DNA of 64,000 bases from positions 1-64,000 of the forward strand of contig CAVVGZ010000009.1 of assembly GCA_963747965.1 (NCBI GenBank). Reading direction: 5' to 3'. The stretch comes from CAVVGZ01 sp963747965. GTDB lineage: Bacteria > Chloroflexota > Anaerolineae > Anaerolineales > Anaerolineaceae. Each line of letters begins with the position of its first letter. Position 1 is the stretch's first letter. The notes under the pieces were generated by a model, which saw only the letters and a program-made list of their open reading frames with translations, was not told where the DNA came from and did not search any database. The translations under genes and the position numbers were made by a program. Of this stretch, positions 8,973 through 17,828 are shown piece by piece.

Positions 8973-9734
8973 ATGATGAAAATCTGCATTATTGGGGCAT
9001 CTGGAAAACTCGGGACTTACATGGTACAGCACGCTCTGGATCGGGGCCATGAGGTGGTCGGAGTCTGCCGGGAGCGCAGCGTGAGCAAACTTGAGGCTTT
9101 CAAAGGGCGCATCACAGTCATTCCCGGTGCGACAAACGACCGTCAGGTGATTCAGCAGGCTGTCGCTGGCTGCGACGGGGTCCTCACTGTACTGGTTCCA
9201 TGGGGAGCCAACCACTATTCGACGGGTACGGCTCAGGCGGTCATGGACTACGCCCGGCCGGAAGCGCGTCTCATCTTTTCCTGCGGCTGGCATATCACCC
9301 GGGATGGCAAGGATGTGTACCCGCGGTCCTTGAAAGCACAGGAGATCTTCGCCCGCTGGTTTGGGCGGTTCACTCGCCTCATAGATATCGACGACCAGGT
9401 GGAAGCGTGCCGGCGGGTGTTTTCCAGCCCAACCCGCTGGACAGTCGTGCGCGGCAGCGATCTTGAGGAAGGTGAGAGCCAGGGTTTGCCCGTTTGGAGC
9501 AGGCATGTAGGTGATCCCATCCTCCAGAGCAATCGGACACGCCGTGTGGACTACGCCCTGTTCATGGTAGCCGCACTTGAGAACGACTTGTTAATCCACG
9601 AGGCCCCGGCCATTGTCGGATGCCGCACCCCCTCGGCTGTTTTGAATTTTAAGAAGCCATCGATGGAAAAGGTTCCCACAACTGCACCCGTCAACCAGCC
9701 AGCTGCCGCCCCAATAAATGGGCCTAATCGTTAG
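8973..9734 (+). CDS. NmrA-like NAD(P)-binding protein (atypical SDR)
   Basis: A 253-residue Rossmann-fold protein. The nucleotide-binding motif GASGKLGTYM is at residues 8-17, and the pattern of an atypical short-chain dehydrogenase follows (VIPGATNDRQVIQQAVAGCD, then TRWTVVRGSDLEEGES). No Tyr-x-x-x-Lys catalytic pair stands out, so it may bind NAD(P)H as a sensor or act as a reductase or epimerase. AGAAAGGAGAAAATG sets the start; the second Met is equally possible. It follows the DUF4386 gene on the same strand. Confidence 0.7.
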   Translation: MMKICIIGASGKLGTYMVQHALDRGHEVVGVCRERSVSKLEAFKGRITVIPGATNDRQVIQQAVAGCDGVLTVLVPWGANHYSTGTAQAVMDYARPEARLIFSCGWHITRDGKDVYPRSLKAQEIFARWFGRFTRLIDIDDQVEACRRVFSSPTRWTVVRGSDLEEGESQGLPVWSRHVGDPILQSNRTRRVDYALFMVAALENDLLIHEAPAIVGCRTPSAVLNFKKPSMEKVPTTAPVNQPAAAPINGPNR

Positions 9735-10278
9735 ATTGCTTACCGTGGAACTTACCAATTGAAGAATTGCAACCTGGGAAGCCAGATCGCGAACTGCACA
9801 CAGTACAGGGGAAATTTGATTATTGCCTTGCAGTTCGCGACCTGTATTTTGTGGTTGACACGGTTGTCATTGCAAGCGATTTACCCGCAAGTTACACAGT
9901 ACCCGGGTCTCCGATACGGAATGTTGGCAGCCTTTACGATTGTGGTACTATGCGCTTGTGTCGACAACATAATATTACAGCGCCCGGAACATCACACTCC
10001 AGCTGCTCGAGCTGCCTCCCAGCCCGGCGATGAACGGAAACGGCGGGTTTTTAGGGTCTCGCCTGGCGGTATAGTTGATTCCCTTAGATATTGGTGCTAT
10101 TGGTATTCTTTCTTCTCATCCTCATCTTTTACCCACATATTAGCTATCTTAACCAGAAGTTAGCCAACCAATTGGCTCCGATTAGAACGGTCCTATTCAG
10201 GTCGGTACTGAAAAGCCATAGCTGCCTATCAGACGGATGAAAGTTGATCAGTTTATGCAGCTCAGTTCCTCGTTTAAG
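9735..10278. other. Intergenic stretch with traces of a decayed membrane protein
   Basis: No supported gene. Short hydrophobic readings occur in different frames, for example LRYGMLAAFTIVVLCACVDN near 9915 and LVLLVFFLLILIFYPHISYL near 10093. This would fit a decayed membrane-protein gene on the plus strand, but there is no family match to rely on. Confidence 0.25.
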
Positions 10279-10887
10279 CTATTTTACCGGCTGGCGTATG
10301 ATGGTCTTGTACTTTTCAGGTGGGACCCGGCGCGGATCATTCATGTAGATCTCGTGATGTTTGCCATTAAGGGTGTACCCCTGTTCAATAGCGAAACGAT
10401 GAAGGTTAGCGATGGTCGGACCTTCGTCAGCGTAAGGTCCGAAGTACATGATCTGTACACTGGTTCCCTCATCATAAGTTTCCAGGCGGGCTTTATCAGC
10501 AAACGGCGCCTTGCCTTTGGCAACAGCCTGTTTTTTGGCTTCCTCAAAGAGCGCCGGGGTGATGAAATCGGGTTGCAGAATCATCATCGTCCAATCCCAA
10601 TCGGACTTACTTGCGGTGCTGAATTTGGTCATGTCGGGCACCCACCATAATCCTTCAAGGCTCATCACCCCGTAATCTTGCTCAAGCGTTTTCTTGACAT
10701 AAAATTTTAAGGTGTAGGCAAGACTGTATAGGGTTTGCAATGCGTCCACATATTCTGAAGAAACGTTTGGATCACCGTGTCCATCCACCATGATAAAGGG
10801 CAGGGAGGGAACCTCGATAATCGAAGGGATTTTGGCTGATGGTGAATACAGGTTTTTATATTGCTTTTTAAGATCCAGTTTGTTCAT
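10279..10887 (-). CDS. GyrI-like small-molecule-binding domain protein
   Basis: A 202-residue GyrI-like (effector-binding/SHS2 fold) protein. Visible are the opening MNKLDLKKQYKNLYSPSAKI, the conserved PSLPFIMVDGHGDPN, the LEGLWWVPDM segment, and the C-terminus HEIYMNDPRRVPPEKYKTII, all typical of the family. It starts 20 bases inside the end of padR, with AGGAGGAAAACACC as ribosome site, so the two are coupled. GyrI-like proteins bind hydrophobic small molecules and some hydrolyse them. With a PadR partner, a role in sensing or sequestering a toxic compound is plausible but inferred. Confidence 0.85.
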   Translation of the reverse strand: MNKLDLKKQYKNLYSPSAKIPSIIEVPSLPFIMVDGHGDPNVSSEYVDALQTLYSLAYTLKFYVKKTLEQDYGVMSLEGLWWVPDMTKFSTASKSDWDWTMMILQPDFITPALFEEAKKQAVAKGKAPFADKARLETYDEGTSVQIMYFGPYADEGPTIANLHRFAIEQGYTLNGKHHEIYMNDPRRVPPEKYKTIIRQPVK

Positions 10888-11440
10888 GGTGTTTTCCTCC
10901 TGCAAGGTAAGTGATAAGGAATTTTTGCGACCAATCCAACTCTGCTCGCAGCTGGACAAGTGAATACTCGAACATTGCATTAACGTGCATTGGTATTCCG
11001 GACAGGGTAAGTGTAGGGTGATGTGAAATTTCGTCAATCTTACTGGCCAGAAAAGTAATCCGTTGATTAAAAGCTCTCTCAACCTCATCAAAGGTTAGGA
11101 GAGGTAAACAAGAAAGACCCAACAGAAAATGCAGGTCGCCACGGCCTTCAGTGGAAAGTGCCTGCCAAATACCGTCATGTAATACCTTGTGACCATGAGG
11201 CGTAGCACTGAAGACCTTTTTAGCGGGTCCGCGTCCTGCGGCAGGCTGTAAAGTGGCGCCAGCCAGTCCCTTTTTCACCAGGCCATTCAGAATGAAGTAA
11301 ATGGAAGAGAAGGCTATTTCCGTCCAGTCACGCATGCCGCGCTCTTCGATAACTTGCTCCAGCTCATATCCGTGGCGTGGTTTTTCCGCAATCAAACTAA
11401 GGATCGCCAGTTCCGCATTGGTTAACATATATTCTGTCAT
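10868..11440 (-). CDS. PadR-family transcription regulator
   Basis: A 190-residue PadR-type winged-helix repressor. The N-terminal DNA-binding domain reads LTNAELAILSLIAEKPRHGY followed by ELEQVIEERGMRDW and the wing region AAGRGPAKKVFSATPHGHKV; the C-terminal half is the helical dimerisation region. PadR proteins are derepressed by phenolics, drugs or other ligands. The gene overlaps the GyrI-like gene downstream. Its own promoter contains a perfect dyad, so autorepression is likely. It has no ribosome-binding site, and the ATG lies six bases from the -10 box. Confidence 0.88.
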   Translation of the reverse strand: MTEYMLTNAELAILSLIAEKPRHGYELEQVIEERGMRDWTEIAFSSIYFILNGLVKKGLAGATLQPAAGRGPAKKVFSATPHGHKVLHDGIWQALSTEGRGDLHFLLGLSCLPLLTFDEVERAFNQRITFLASKIDEISHHPTLTLSGIPMHVNAMFEYSLVQLRAELDWSQKFLITYLAGGKHHEQTGS

Positions 11441-11443
11441 ACG

Positions 11444-11465
11444 AATATTATATCACTATAATATT
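11444..11465. promoter_or_regulatory. Perfect 9-bp dyad in the padR promoter, likely PadR operator
   Basis: AATATTATA and TATAATATT are exact inverted repeats around a four-base spacer. The dyad covers the -10 box and part of the -10/-35 spacer of the padR promoter, so binding there would block RNA polymerase. Autoregulation through such dyads is known for PadR proteins; binding here is inferred. Confidence 0.6.
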
Positions 11466-11474
11466 TAAAGTCAA
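11447..11474 (-). promoter_or_regulatory. Sigma-70-type promoter of padR-gyrI
   Basis: On the minus strand, TTGACT (11469-11474) and TATAAT (11447-11452) are 16 bases apart. The ATG at 11440 follows the -10 box by six bases, so the transcript is probably leaderless. Confidence 0.6.
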
Positions 11475-11524
11475 GATCTGTGTGCTTCCGAAAATACTGT
11501 TTAGGAAATCACATTGAGCTTTCC

Positions 11525-11570
11525 AAAAAAGAGGCTCCGCAACCTAATTAGGATAGCCTCTTCCTTATTT
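11525..11570 (-). terminator. Hairpin with T-run, minus-strand direction
   Basis: GAGGCT and AGCCTC close a stem that contains the inner palindrome CCTAATTAGG, and six T residues follow on the minus strand. It would stop transcription entering padR from the right. No clear gene lies to its right. Confidence 0.45.
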
Positions 11571-12155
11571 ATTCCCTTCGAGATTTTTGGTAAGATACAT
11601 CTGACAGTCAATTAATTTGAACCGAAAATTAGTAGCAAAGACAAGTAACACACCGGTCGTATAAAATTTCCTGTATAGAGAAAATAATATCAACCTGATC
11701 GCCTTCACTTTTGATTGTCGTGGAATAAACCATCATGGGGTAATTATGAGTTATGAAAATAATACTTGGAGATTGATTATTCCCGACATTGGAATCGGCA
11801 GGTGATGCCGATTTTACCAATTTTTTGTTAGGATGGTTTTGATTAGTCACTCAGAATTTCTAAGGCAGATTTTTGGTCTGTTTCGTACTTCAAAATTATT
11901 ATGATTTTGTAAGGGTATTGCATCATCAGGATATATTGTTTTGCTATAATATTAGCGTCAGGTAGAGTTGATTTTTCCAATAATAATGGTCGGTGGAAGC
12001 ATCAGGGTTTTACTGCGATTTTTGGGTGATGTCGTCCCACACTATTGTGTAAGCTGTCTCTATCATAAATTTACTGAACATTCTATCCATCGGAAATCAC
12101 ACTCACCCCTATTTGAGCCATCCCTTCAATTTATAACCAATTGAAAGGAATAAAT
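11571..12155. other. Intergenic stretch without a supported gene
   Basis: AT-rich sequence. A 73-codon minus-strand frame at 11629-11850 has no ribosome site and no recognisable family. Nothing else could be supported. Confidence 0.4.
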
Positions 12156-12325
12156 ATGAATATTCAATCAATTCTCACAATATCAAAACATCCTTTGGAG
12201 ACATCAAGATCGTGAGCGGTGTCATTCTCGTAGTTTACCATGGCGAGGCATTAGGCCTGCCGGGCCAGAATGGGTCTGGAAAGACTACTATCATCGAGAT
12301 GATCCGCGGATTACTCCAACCCTGA
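12156..12325 (+). pseudogene. Fragment of a DrrA/CcmA-type ABC ATPase
   Basis: A ribosome site (TTGAAAGGAATAAAT) and ATG at 12156 open a frame that shifts within 30 bases. From 12182 it reads SFGDIKIVSGVILVVYHGEA then LGLPGQNGSGKTTIIEMIRG, ending at TGA 12323-12325. This matches the first 50 residues of a daunorubicin/ABC-2-type ATPase with its Walker A motif (GQNGSGKTT in place of GPNGAGKTT). Everything after Walker A is missing. It is a clear gene remnant next to the intact ABC system at 12595. Confidence 0.6.
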
Positions 12326-12594
12326 AATTCAATTATCAGGAGAGTGGTGGCTTATCAATAATCAAGAAATCCGGTGATTCTATCTCCCCTTTCACAGCGG
12401 GTGGGAATCTTCCCTTTGGGGACCTTCCCTGAAACCAACACGCGGGATAACTCTTATAGAGGAAATATTTTACCGCATCGGAGCAAACCATCCCGGAATC
12501 AGTTCAATAAGAACACTGCGAGAACGATGTTTATCGACGGGCTGCAGGGTGCGGGATGCAGTAGTCTGACTAATTGAGGATAGGAGTGTGATCT

Positions 12595-13353
12595 ATGAGC
12601 CCCAGTGACAGGCAAGCAGCAGAAATATCAGATTCGGGGACGAGTCTGAGCAATGATCTGATTGTTCAAGCATTGGGTGTGCATAAAGTCTATATTACTG
12701 GCCAGGTAAGCGTACCGGCACTGCGAGGGGTGGATTTAAGTGTCCGCCGGGGTGAGATGGTGGCCATAATGGGTCCATCCGGTTGCGGGAAGACCACATT
12801 ACTAAACTGCCTCTCGGGTCTGGACGCCGCTGATCAAGGCCAGATCGCTATCGAGGGCGTTTCCCTCCCCGGGATGTCGGATCGCGAACGCACTTCCTAC
12901 CGCGCTCGAAGGATGGGTTTTGTATTCCAATTCTATAACCTGCTGCCGGTCCTGAGTGCGGTGGAGAACGTAGAGCTGCCGCTGCTTGTCTCTGGAGTGC
13001 GGCTGGAGGAGGCGCGTAAACGGGCGCTGGAGTCGCTGGCGCAAGTCGGGCTGGCGCAGCGCGCCAACCACCGGCCGGCGGAACTCTCCGGTGGGGAGCG
13101 GCAGCGGACAACAATTGCGCGCGCCGTGGTGAACCAACCGGCTTTGGTTTGGGCCGACGAGCCGACCGGGGATCTCGACTCGGAGACGGCTCACGAGATC
13201 ATGAACCTGTTGGTGGATTTGAACCGGGAGCATCGGCTTACATTTATCCTGGTGACTCACGACCGGTCCATCGGCGAACGCTGCGAGCGCATCATTCGAA
13301 TGCGGGACGGCCTCGTGGTAACTGAACACCCTGTAACGGTGCAGGAACAATAG
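12595..13353 (+). CDS. ABC transporter ATP-binding protein, LolD/MacB type
   Basis: A 252-residue ATPase. Walker A is GPSGCGKTTLLNCLSGLD (about 62-79), the Q-loop region FQFYNLLPVLSAVENVELPL, the signature LSGGERQRTTIARA, Walker B ALVWADEPTGDLDSET and the H-loop FILVTHDRSI. The signature and the D-loop after DEPTGDLD are typical of the LolD/MacB/FtsE group that works with FtsX-like permeases. The permease gene starts two bases after its stop, so they form one transporter. Such systems move lipids, lipoproteins or peptides, or pull on extracellular partners. The substrate is unknown. Confidence 0.9.
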   Translation: MSPSDRQAAEISDSGTSLSNDLIVQALGVHKVYITGQVSVPALRGVDLSVRRGEMVAIMGPSGCGKTTLLNCLSGLDAADQGQIAIEGVSLPGMSDRERTSYRARRMGFVFQFYNLLPVLSAVENVELPLLVSGVRLEEARKRALESLAQVGLAQRANHRPAELSGGERQRTTIARAVVNQPALVWADEPTGDLDSETAHEIMNLLVDLNREHRLTFILVTHDRSIGERCERIIRMRDGLVVTEHPVTVQEQ

Positions 13354-13355
13354 CG

Positions 13356-16300
13356 ATGGAAAAACTTTTCGGCCTGGAGATGTCGGCAATAGCTGGTGCT
13401 CTGAGCACTATTCTCGTTCTGGTGATTGTCTGCCTGGCGCTGCTGGCCTGGCGCCACCCTGTATTTCTTAAACTGGGTTTGCGCTCAATCCCCCGCCGCA
13501 GGGCACAATCCACTTTGATCATCCTCGGTCTGATGCTGGCGACGCTGATCATTACCGCCGCCTTCGTCACTGGCGATACCCTCTCGTACTCTATTCGCTC
13601 GGTGGCGATCGAAGGCTTGGGGGAGATAGACGAGCAGGTACAGGTCAGTGGTGGGGAAATGGATTCGTCATATTTCAAAATGGCGCGCTACGAGTCACTG
13701 GCTGAGGAGCTGGCTGGATACCCACTGGTAGATGGCGTCCTGCCAGCCATCCGCGAGTCAGCACCAATCGTAAATGTCACCCAACGCAGCAGCCTGCGCA
13801 GCATCGAGGTCATGGGGCTGCGCCCGGAGGACATCTGGGTGCTTCCACAGGGGGAGGTCACAGATTCCACCGGCCAGCTGCTTTCGTTGGAGGACCTGGA
13901 GGAAAATGAAGTCTACCTCAACGCCGCAGCTGCCGAAGCCCTGGGCGCGGCGCCTGGAGACAGTCTGGAGTTATACATCGGCTCTCACCCCAAGGATATC
14001 ACCGTCCGCGCCATCGCCGCCCAGGGTGAGGAACCGCGCATGTTCGTCAAGCTCAATCAAGCCCAGCGAATGTTCAACCAGCACACAAGTATCAACATGA
14101 TCGTTGTCTCCAACCTGGGAGATGCGCTGGACGGCGCGTCACACAGCCAGGAGGTAACCGCTCACTTGCGCGGTCTATTGAGCGATCCCATGGTGGCTGC
14201 GCAGCTCTATGCCTTTCTTTCCCGCGACCCGGCTGTGTCCGAGGCGCTGCGGGTGGCAGCGGAGCGCGAGGAGGGCAATACGCGCTCAGATCTGTTAGCC
14301 CTTGCCGATGATCTGGAAGCTGGTGGCTTATCACCTGTGACGCGTAGCCTTTTAGCCGACGAGGACCTGGCAAACCGCGTGCAATCCATTCTGACCGATG
14401 TCGATTGGGGCAGTGAACGACTTCGCAACCGGCTATCAAGATTTTTCGGTGATTTATCCGAACTGGCTGTGGACGACCTCAAGCGTGATACTTTGGATTT
14501 GGGCGAGCAGGCTGCCAGCGCCTTCACCGCGATATTTATCGTGTCCGGCCTGTTCGGTATCACCGCCGGGCTGGTTCTGATCTTCCTGATTTTTGTTATG
14601 CTGGCCGCCGAGCGCAAACCTGAGATGGGTATGGCACGCGCAGTTGGCACCCAGCGCAGCAGCCTGGTGGAAATGTTCGTTTTCGAGGGTACAGCCTATG
14701 ACCTGGTAGCCGCTGCCGTGGGTGTGGCATTGGGTATGGTAGCTGGATTGATCATCGCCGTGACATTGGGACAGGCGTTCGCGGGCACAGATCTCGCCAT
14801 CCTTCCGAAAGTCAGCTTGCGCAGCCTGTTGGTGTCTTATTCGCTCGGCATGCTGGTGACTTTTGCCACCGTGCTTTTCTCCGCCACCCGCGTCAGCCAT
14901 CTGAACATCGTATCCGCCATCCGCGATCTGCCGGAACCACCGCGGCCACCGAGCTACCTGAGGGATCGCCTGCTGGCGCCGTTCCGGGATGTTGCCGATG
15001 GCTTCCGGGCACTCTATCGCTTGCTTATCCTTCGCACTCTTCGACAATGGCTGATCAACTTGCCGGGCAGCCTTCTGAAGCTCGTGTGGTTGGGATTTAC
15101 AAACGGACCGTTCACACTGCTGTTGGGGCTGATTCTGACGCAGATTGGCATCCAGTCCACGAGTGCCGCGGCCTTCAACCTGGGAATCTCCTTCGTTATC
15201 ATCGGCGGGGTACTCGTTATGCGGTTACTGGTGGGTCCGCTTTTCATGCGGATTGCTCGCGGAAAGGCCTGGAATGTGGCCGGTATTCTCGACCGGACGA
15301 CGTATACGCTAATGGGGTTGGCGCTGATGGTTTATTGGATGCTGCCTTTCCGGTATCTGCAAGATAATTTCGGAGTTCCGGACATGAGCAGTGGTCCGGA
15401 GATGCTCTTCATCTCCGGTATCATGCTCGTCTCCGGAGCCGTGCTGGTAATTATGTATAACACCGACCTGCTGCTGCGCCTGGTCCTGCTGATCTTTGGC
15501 CGTTCACCGCGCTTCGCGCCGGTGTTCCGCATGGCAGTAGCTTACCCGCTTTCCAACCGCTTCCGGACCGGAATGACAATCGCTATCTTTGCTATCGTCA
15601 TTTTCAGTGTGATATTTATGGCGACGCTGTTCAAGGTGAATGATATTATCCTGACTGACACGGAACAGTTTACAGGCGGATTCGATCTGCGTGTGGACTC
15701 CAGCCGCAATAATCCGGTGGATGACCTCCCACTCGCCCTTACCAGGCAGGCGGGATTGCCCCGAATGGACTACGATGTGATCGCATCTTTGACCTACCTT
15801 AATGTGGAGCTCAAGCAAGACCAGGCAGAGCGCTGGGACGGCTACGTGCTCCAGGCTGCAGATGACGCCTATCTGGAAAATGTCGACTATGGCATTGGCG
15901 TCAAAGCGGAAGGCTACTCGACTGCGGCTGAGATTTGGAGGACGGTGCGCGACAAGCCCGGATACGCGGTGGTGGACCGGTTTGCGGTGCCCTCCCGCAC
16001 GACCACAAATATTGTGATTGGAGGACCAGAGTTCAGTTTAAAGGGCGTCTACCTCGAAGATGAAACGATGAAACCGATCCTGGTGGAGGTGCGTGACCCG
16101 AACAGCGGAGAGACTTTCGATGTGACCATTATTGGCGTCCTCGAGCAGTCGGCGATCACGGGCTTCGGCTTGATCACATCGCTGGAAACGCTGAAGAAGG
16201 GGTTGGATTTCGAGCTGCCGACGCCAACGTATTTTGTCCGCCTGGCGGAAGGAGTCGATCCAACCTCGACCAGCGCCGCGCTGGAGAGTGTGTTTCTCAA

Positions 16301-16763
16301 GAACGGTCTGGAGAGCGTCGATCTAATTCAGGAACTGCGTGACACAATGGCTGTACAGCTCGTGTTCCAGCAGCTTTTGTTGGGCTTTCTGACGGTCGGG
16401 CTGGTGGTCGGTGTGGCTGCATTGGGCGTCATCAGCACACGCGCTGTCGTGGAGCGGCGCCAACAGATCGGCATGCTGCGCGCCCTGGGATTCCAGCGCG
16501 AGATGGTGAGCTGGGTCTTCCTGATCGAATCATCCTTTGTCGCCTTGTTGGGCATCAGCCTGGGGGTGGGTCTGGCGTTGATCCCGGCATCTCAGATGAT
16601 CGCGGATATGGCTGTCGACATACCAGGCCTTACTTTCCAGGTGCCGTGGAAGGAAATCCTCTTCGTGTCAGGGCTTGCATACGCCATGACCCTGCTGACA
16701 ACCTGGCTGCCCGCTGTGCAGGCCTCGAAGATTGAGCCTGCCGAGGCATTGCGTTACGAGTAA
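13356..16763 (+). CDS. Large FtsX-like ABC permease
   Basis: A 1135-residue membrane protein, partner of the ATPase just upstream. A first transmembrane helix (about 12-32) is followed by an extracytoplasmic domain of some 330 residues and then a three-helix FtsX block containing ERKPEMGMARAVGTQRSSLV. After a central set of helices and a second extracytoplasmic domain (about 765-985) comes a final FtsX block with RRQQIGMLRALGFQREM, ending in LTTWLPAVQASKIEPAEALR. The duplicated ExxxEMGMLRAxG-type motif is the family mark for coupling to the ATPase. The GC content is clearly higher than in genes to the right, which may point to a different origin. Confidence 0.88.
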   Translation: MEKLFGLEMSAIAGALSTILVLVIVCLALLAWRHPVFLKLGLRSIPRRRAQSTLIILGLMLATLIITAAFVTGDTLSYSIRSVAIEGLGEIDEQVQVSGGEMDSSYFKMARYESLAEELAGYPLVDGVLPAIRESAPIVNVTQRSSLRSIEVMGLRPEDIWVLPQGEVTDSTGQLLSLEDLEENEVYLNAAAAEALGAAPGDSLELYIGSHPKDITVRAIAAQGEEPRMFVKLNQAQRMFNQHTSINMIVVSNLGDALDGASHSQEVTAHLRGLLSDPMVAAQLYAFLSRDPAVSEALRVAAEREEGNTRSDLLALADDLEAGGLSPVTRSLLADEDLANRVQSILTDVDWGSERLRNRLSRFFGDLSELAVDDLKRDTLDLGEQAASAFTAIFIVSGLFGITAGLVLIFLIFVMLAAERKPEMGMARAVGTQRSSLVEMFVFEGTAYDLVAAAVGVALGMVAGLIIAVTLGQAFAGTDLAILPKVSLRSLLVSYSLGMLVTFATVLFSATRVSHLNIVSAIRDLPEPPRPPSYLRDRLLAPFRDVADGFRALYRLLILRTLRQWLINLPGSLLKLVWLGFTNGPFTLLLGLILTQIGIQSTSAAAFNLGISFVIIGGVLVMRLLVGPLFMRIARGKAWNVAGILDRTTYTLMGLALMVYWMLPFRYLQDNFGVPDMSSGPEMLFISGIMLVSGAVLVIMYNTDLLLRLVLLIFGRSPRFAPVFRMAVAYPLSNRFRTGMTIAIFAIVIFSVIFMATLFKVNDIILTDTEQFTGGFDLRVDSSRNNPVDDLPLALTRQAGLPRMDYDVIASLTYLNVELKQDQAERWDGYVLQAADDAYLENVDYGIGVKAEGYSTAAEIWRTVRDKPGYAVVDRFAVPSRTTTNIVIGGPEFSLKGVYLEDETMKPILVEVRDPNSGETFDVTIIGVLEQSAITGFGLITSLETLKKGLDFELPTPTYFVRLAEGVDPTSTSAALESVFLKNGLESVDLIQELRDTMAVQLVFQQLLLGFLTVGLVVGVAALGVISTRAVVERRQQIGMLRALGFQREMVSWVFLIESSFVALLGISLGVGLALIPASQMIADMAVDIPGLTFQVPWKEILFVSGLAYAMTLLTTWLPAVQASKIEPAEALRYE

Positions 16764-16794
16764 GCGCCTTGTTTAGCTGGTATCAATAGGAGCG

Positions 16795-16846
16795 ATAGAT
16801 AGTGTAACTCGATCTCAGGCTCATAATCTGCAGGTCCTGAGCCCCA
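16795..16846 (+). pseudogene. Degenerate tRNA-Met fragment
   Basis: The sequence GGCTCATAA followed by AGGTCCT and TGAGCCCC follows the anticodon loop, variable region and 3' side of the intact tRNA at 21693-21764. About eleven bases of the T arm are deleted, and a partial D arm (TAGATAGTG, CTCG) lies upstream. The acceptor stem is not preserved. It is on the opposite strand to the intact tRNA. The relation is judged by eye. Confidence 0.4.
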
Positions 16847-16997
16847 GTCCTGTAAAGCACACACACCTGAACTGAATAATTTGAATAATTCAGATCAAAT
16901 CAAATGAGCCTTAATAGCAAAAAGCAATCATAAAATGTGCTGCTAGTAACGGGGAGTGGACATCGCCCTCTTCTGCGGATTCGAGCCATTACAAGAG

Positions 16998-17038
16998 TGG
17001 GGCTCAGACGTGTGCCCGTCAGGGTATCCAGATATCAT
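16998..17038. repeat. Imperfect repeat, copy A
   Basis: GGGCTCAGACGTGTG and the following 24 bases match 21581-21625 with mostly C/T differences. The first part resembles the reverse complement of the tRNA-Met 3' end. Confidence 0.35.
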
Positions 17039-17195
17039 CCCTTCTAATCTCCTCGTGGGGCAACTAGACTGTGAGGGGCTGGGGATCTGGCGATATCCGT
17101 TCCGAAGGAAGATCTATGCGTTACCGCAGCCAGCAGGCTCGGGTGTGGGAAACTGGTTTTATAAATTCGACACAACCGGGTGCGGTGTGATTATT

Positions 17196-17828
17196 TCAGA
17201 CCAGTGGGGGAATTCGCTGTATCAATTCTGCCCAGTCATCATCACCCAGTGCCTTTTGATAAGCTGCCTGACATTGACAACGGGTAGGAGGCATCATCTG
17301 GTGCCAGATACGAACCACTACCTCGCGGTCATTAACTCCCAGCAAAGGAAACAACCAGGTGACTGCATCAGGGAAACGATCCTGTGGGACAGCGGTTGAA
17401 AGCATTCCGAGAGCCTTAGTCTGATCAGGGATGGACACACGCTCCCTGATGAGCCGGTACAGGTGGGCATCTCTGGTCTAAGTGGATGTCAAGATGGAAC
17501 TTGAAGGCAGCTGTGGCGCAGGCAGTTTCTAATGCATCATTAGCAGAGATTGCTACGTTCAATGTGTCAAATGCAGCATCCAGGCCATGGTGATCCATTA
17601 CGTATGCCTCGGCAACCGAAGGGGCGACGACTTCAAGTGCAGGGAAATAGCCAGTTCCTCGCCATGGGCGTGCCATACCAGCATCTCGTTGAAAAACCGA
17701 AAACGCTCGATGGTGGGTGCAAGACCTGGTTTACCGCGGGCCGATTCGAGTGCTGCTGCATCGATCACACTCATATCGTGGCGGAAAGCATTGTGAAAAG
17801 CTAGTATTACATCCATTGGTTCAATCAT
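17196..17828 (-). pseudogene. Hemerythrin-like cation-binding protein, frameshifted
   Basis: Joined over two frameshifts the product is a hemerythrin-type four-helix protein. It begins MIEPMDVILAFHNAFRHDM after a GAGGAACGAAAA site and continues FNEMLVWHAHGEELAI. The next frame carries PALEVVAPSVAEAYVMDHHG and KFHLDIHLDQ, and the third carries DAHLYRLIRERVSIPDQTKA to the stop at 17196. The histidines of FHNAFRH, WHAHGEE, MDHHG and HLDIH plus the acidic residues are the expected di-iron ligands. The shifts are near 17655 and 17455. It lies in a decayed area, so a true pseudogene is likely. Confidence 0.65.

Larger units (their letters stand above)
16764..17195. other. Intergenic stretch with tRNA-like scraps
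   Basis: No gene is supported. The stretch holds a degenerate tRNA-Met-like sequence (16795-16846) and one member of an imperfect repeat pair (16998-17038), both listed separately. Confidence 0.4.

Noticed and set aside
11629..11850. A 73-codon minus-strand ORF in the 11.6-12.1 kb gap
   Set aside because: No ribosome site, no recognisable domain and a composition like random AT-rich sequence; the terminator downstream alone is not enough.
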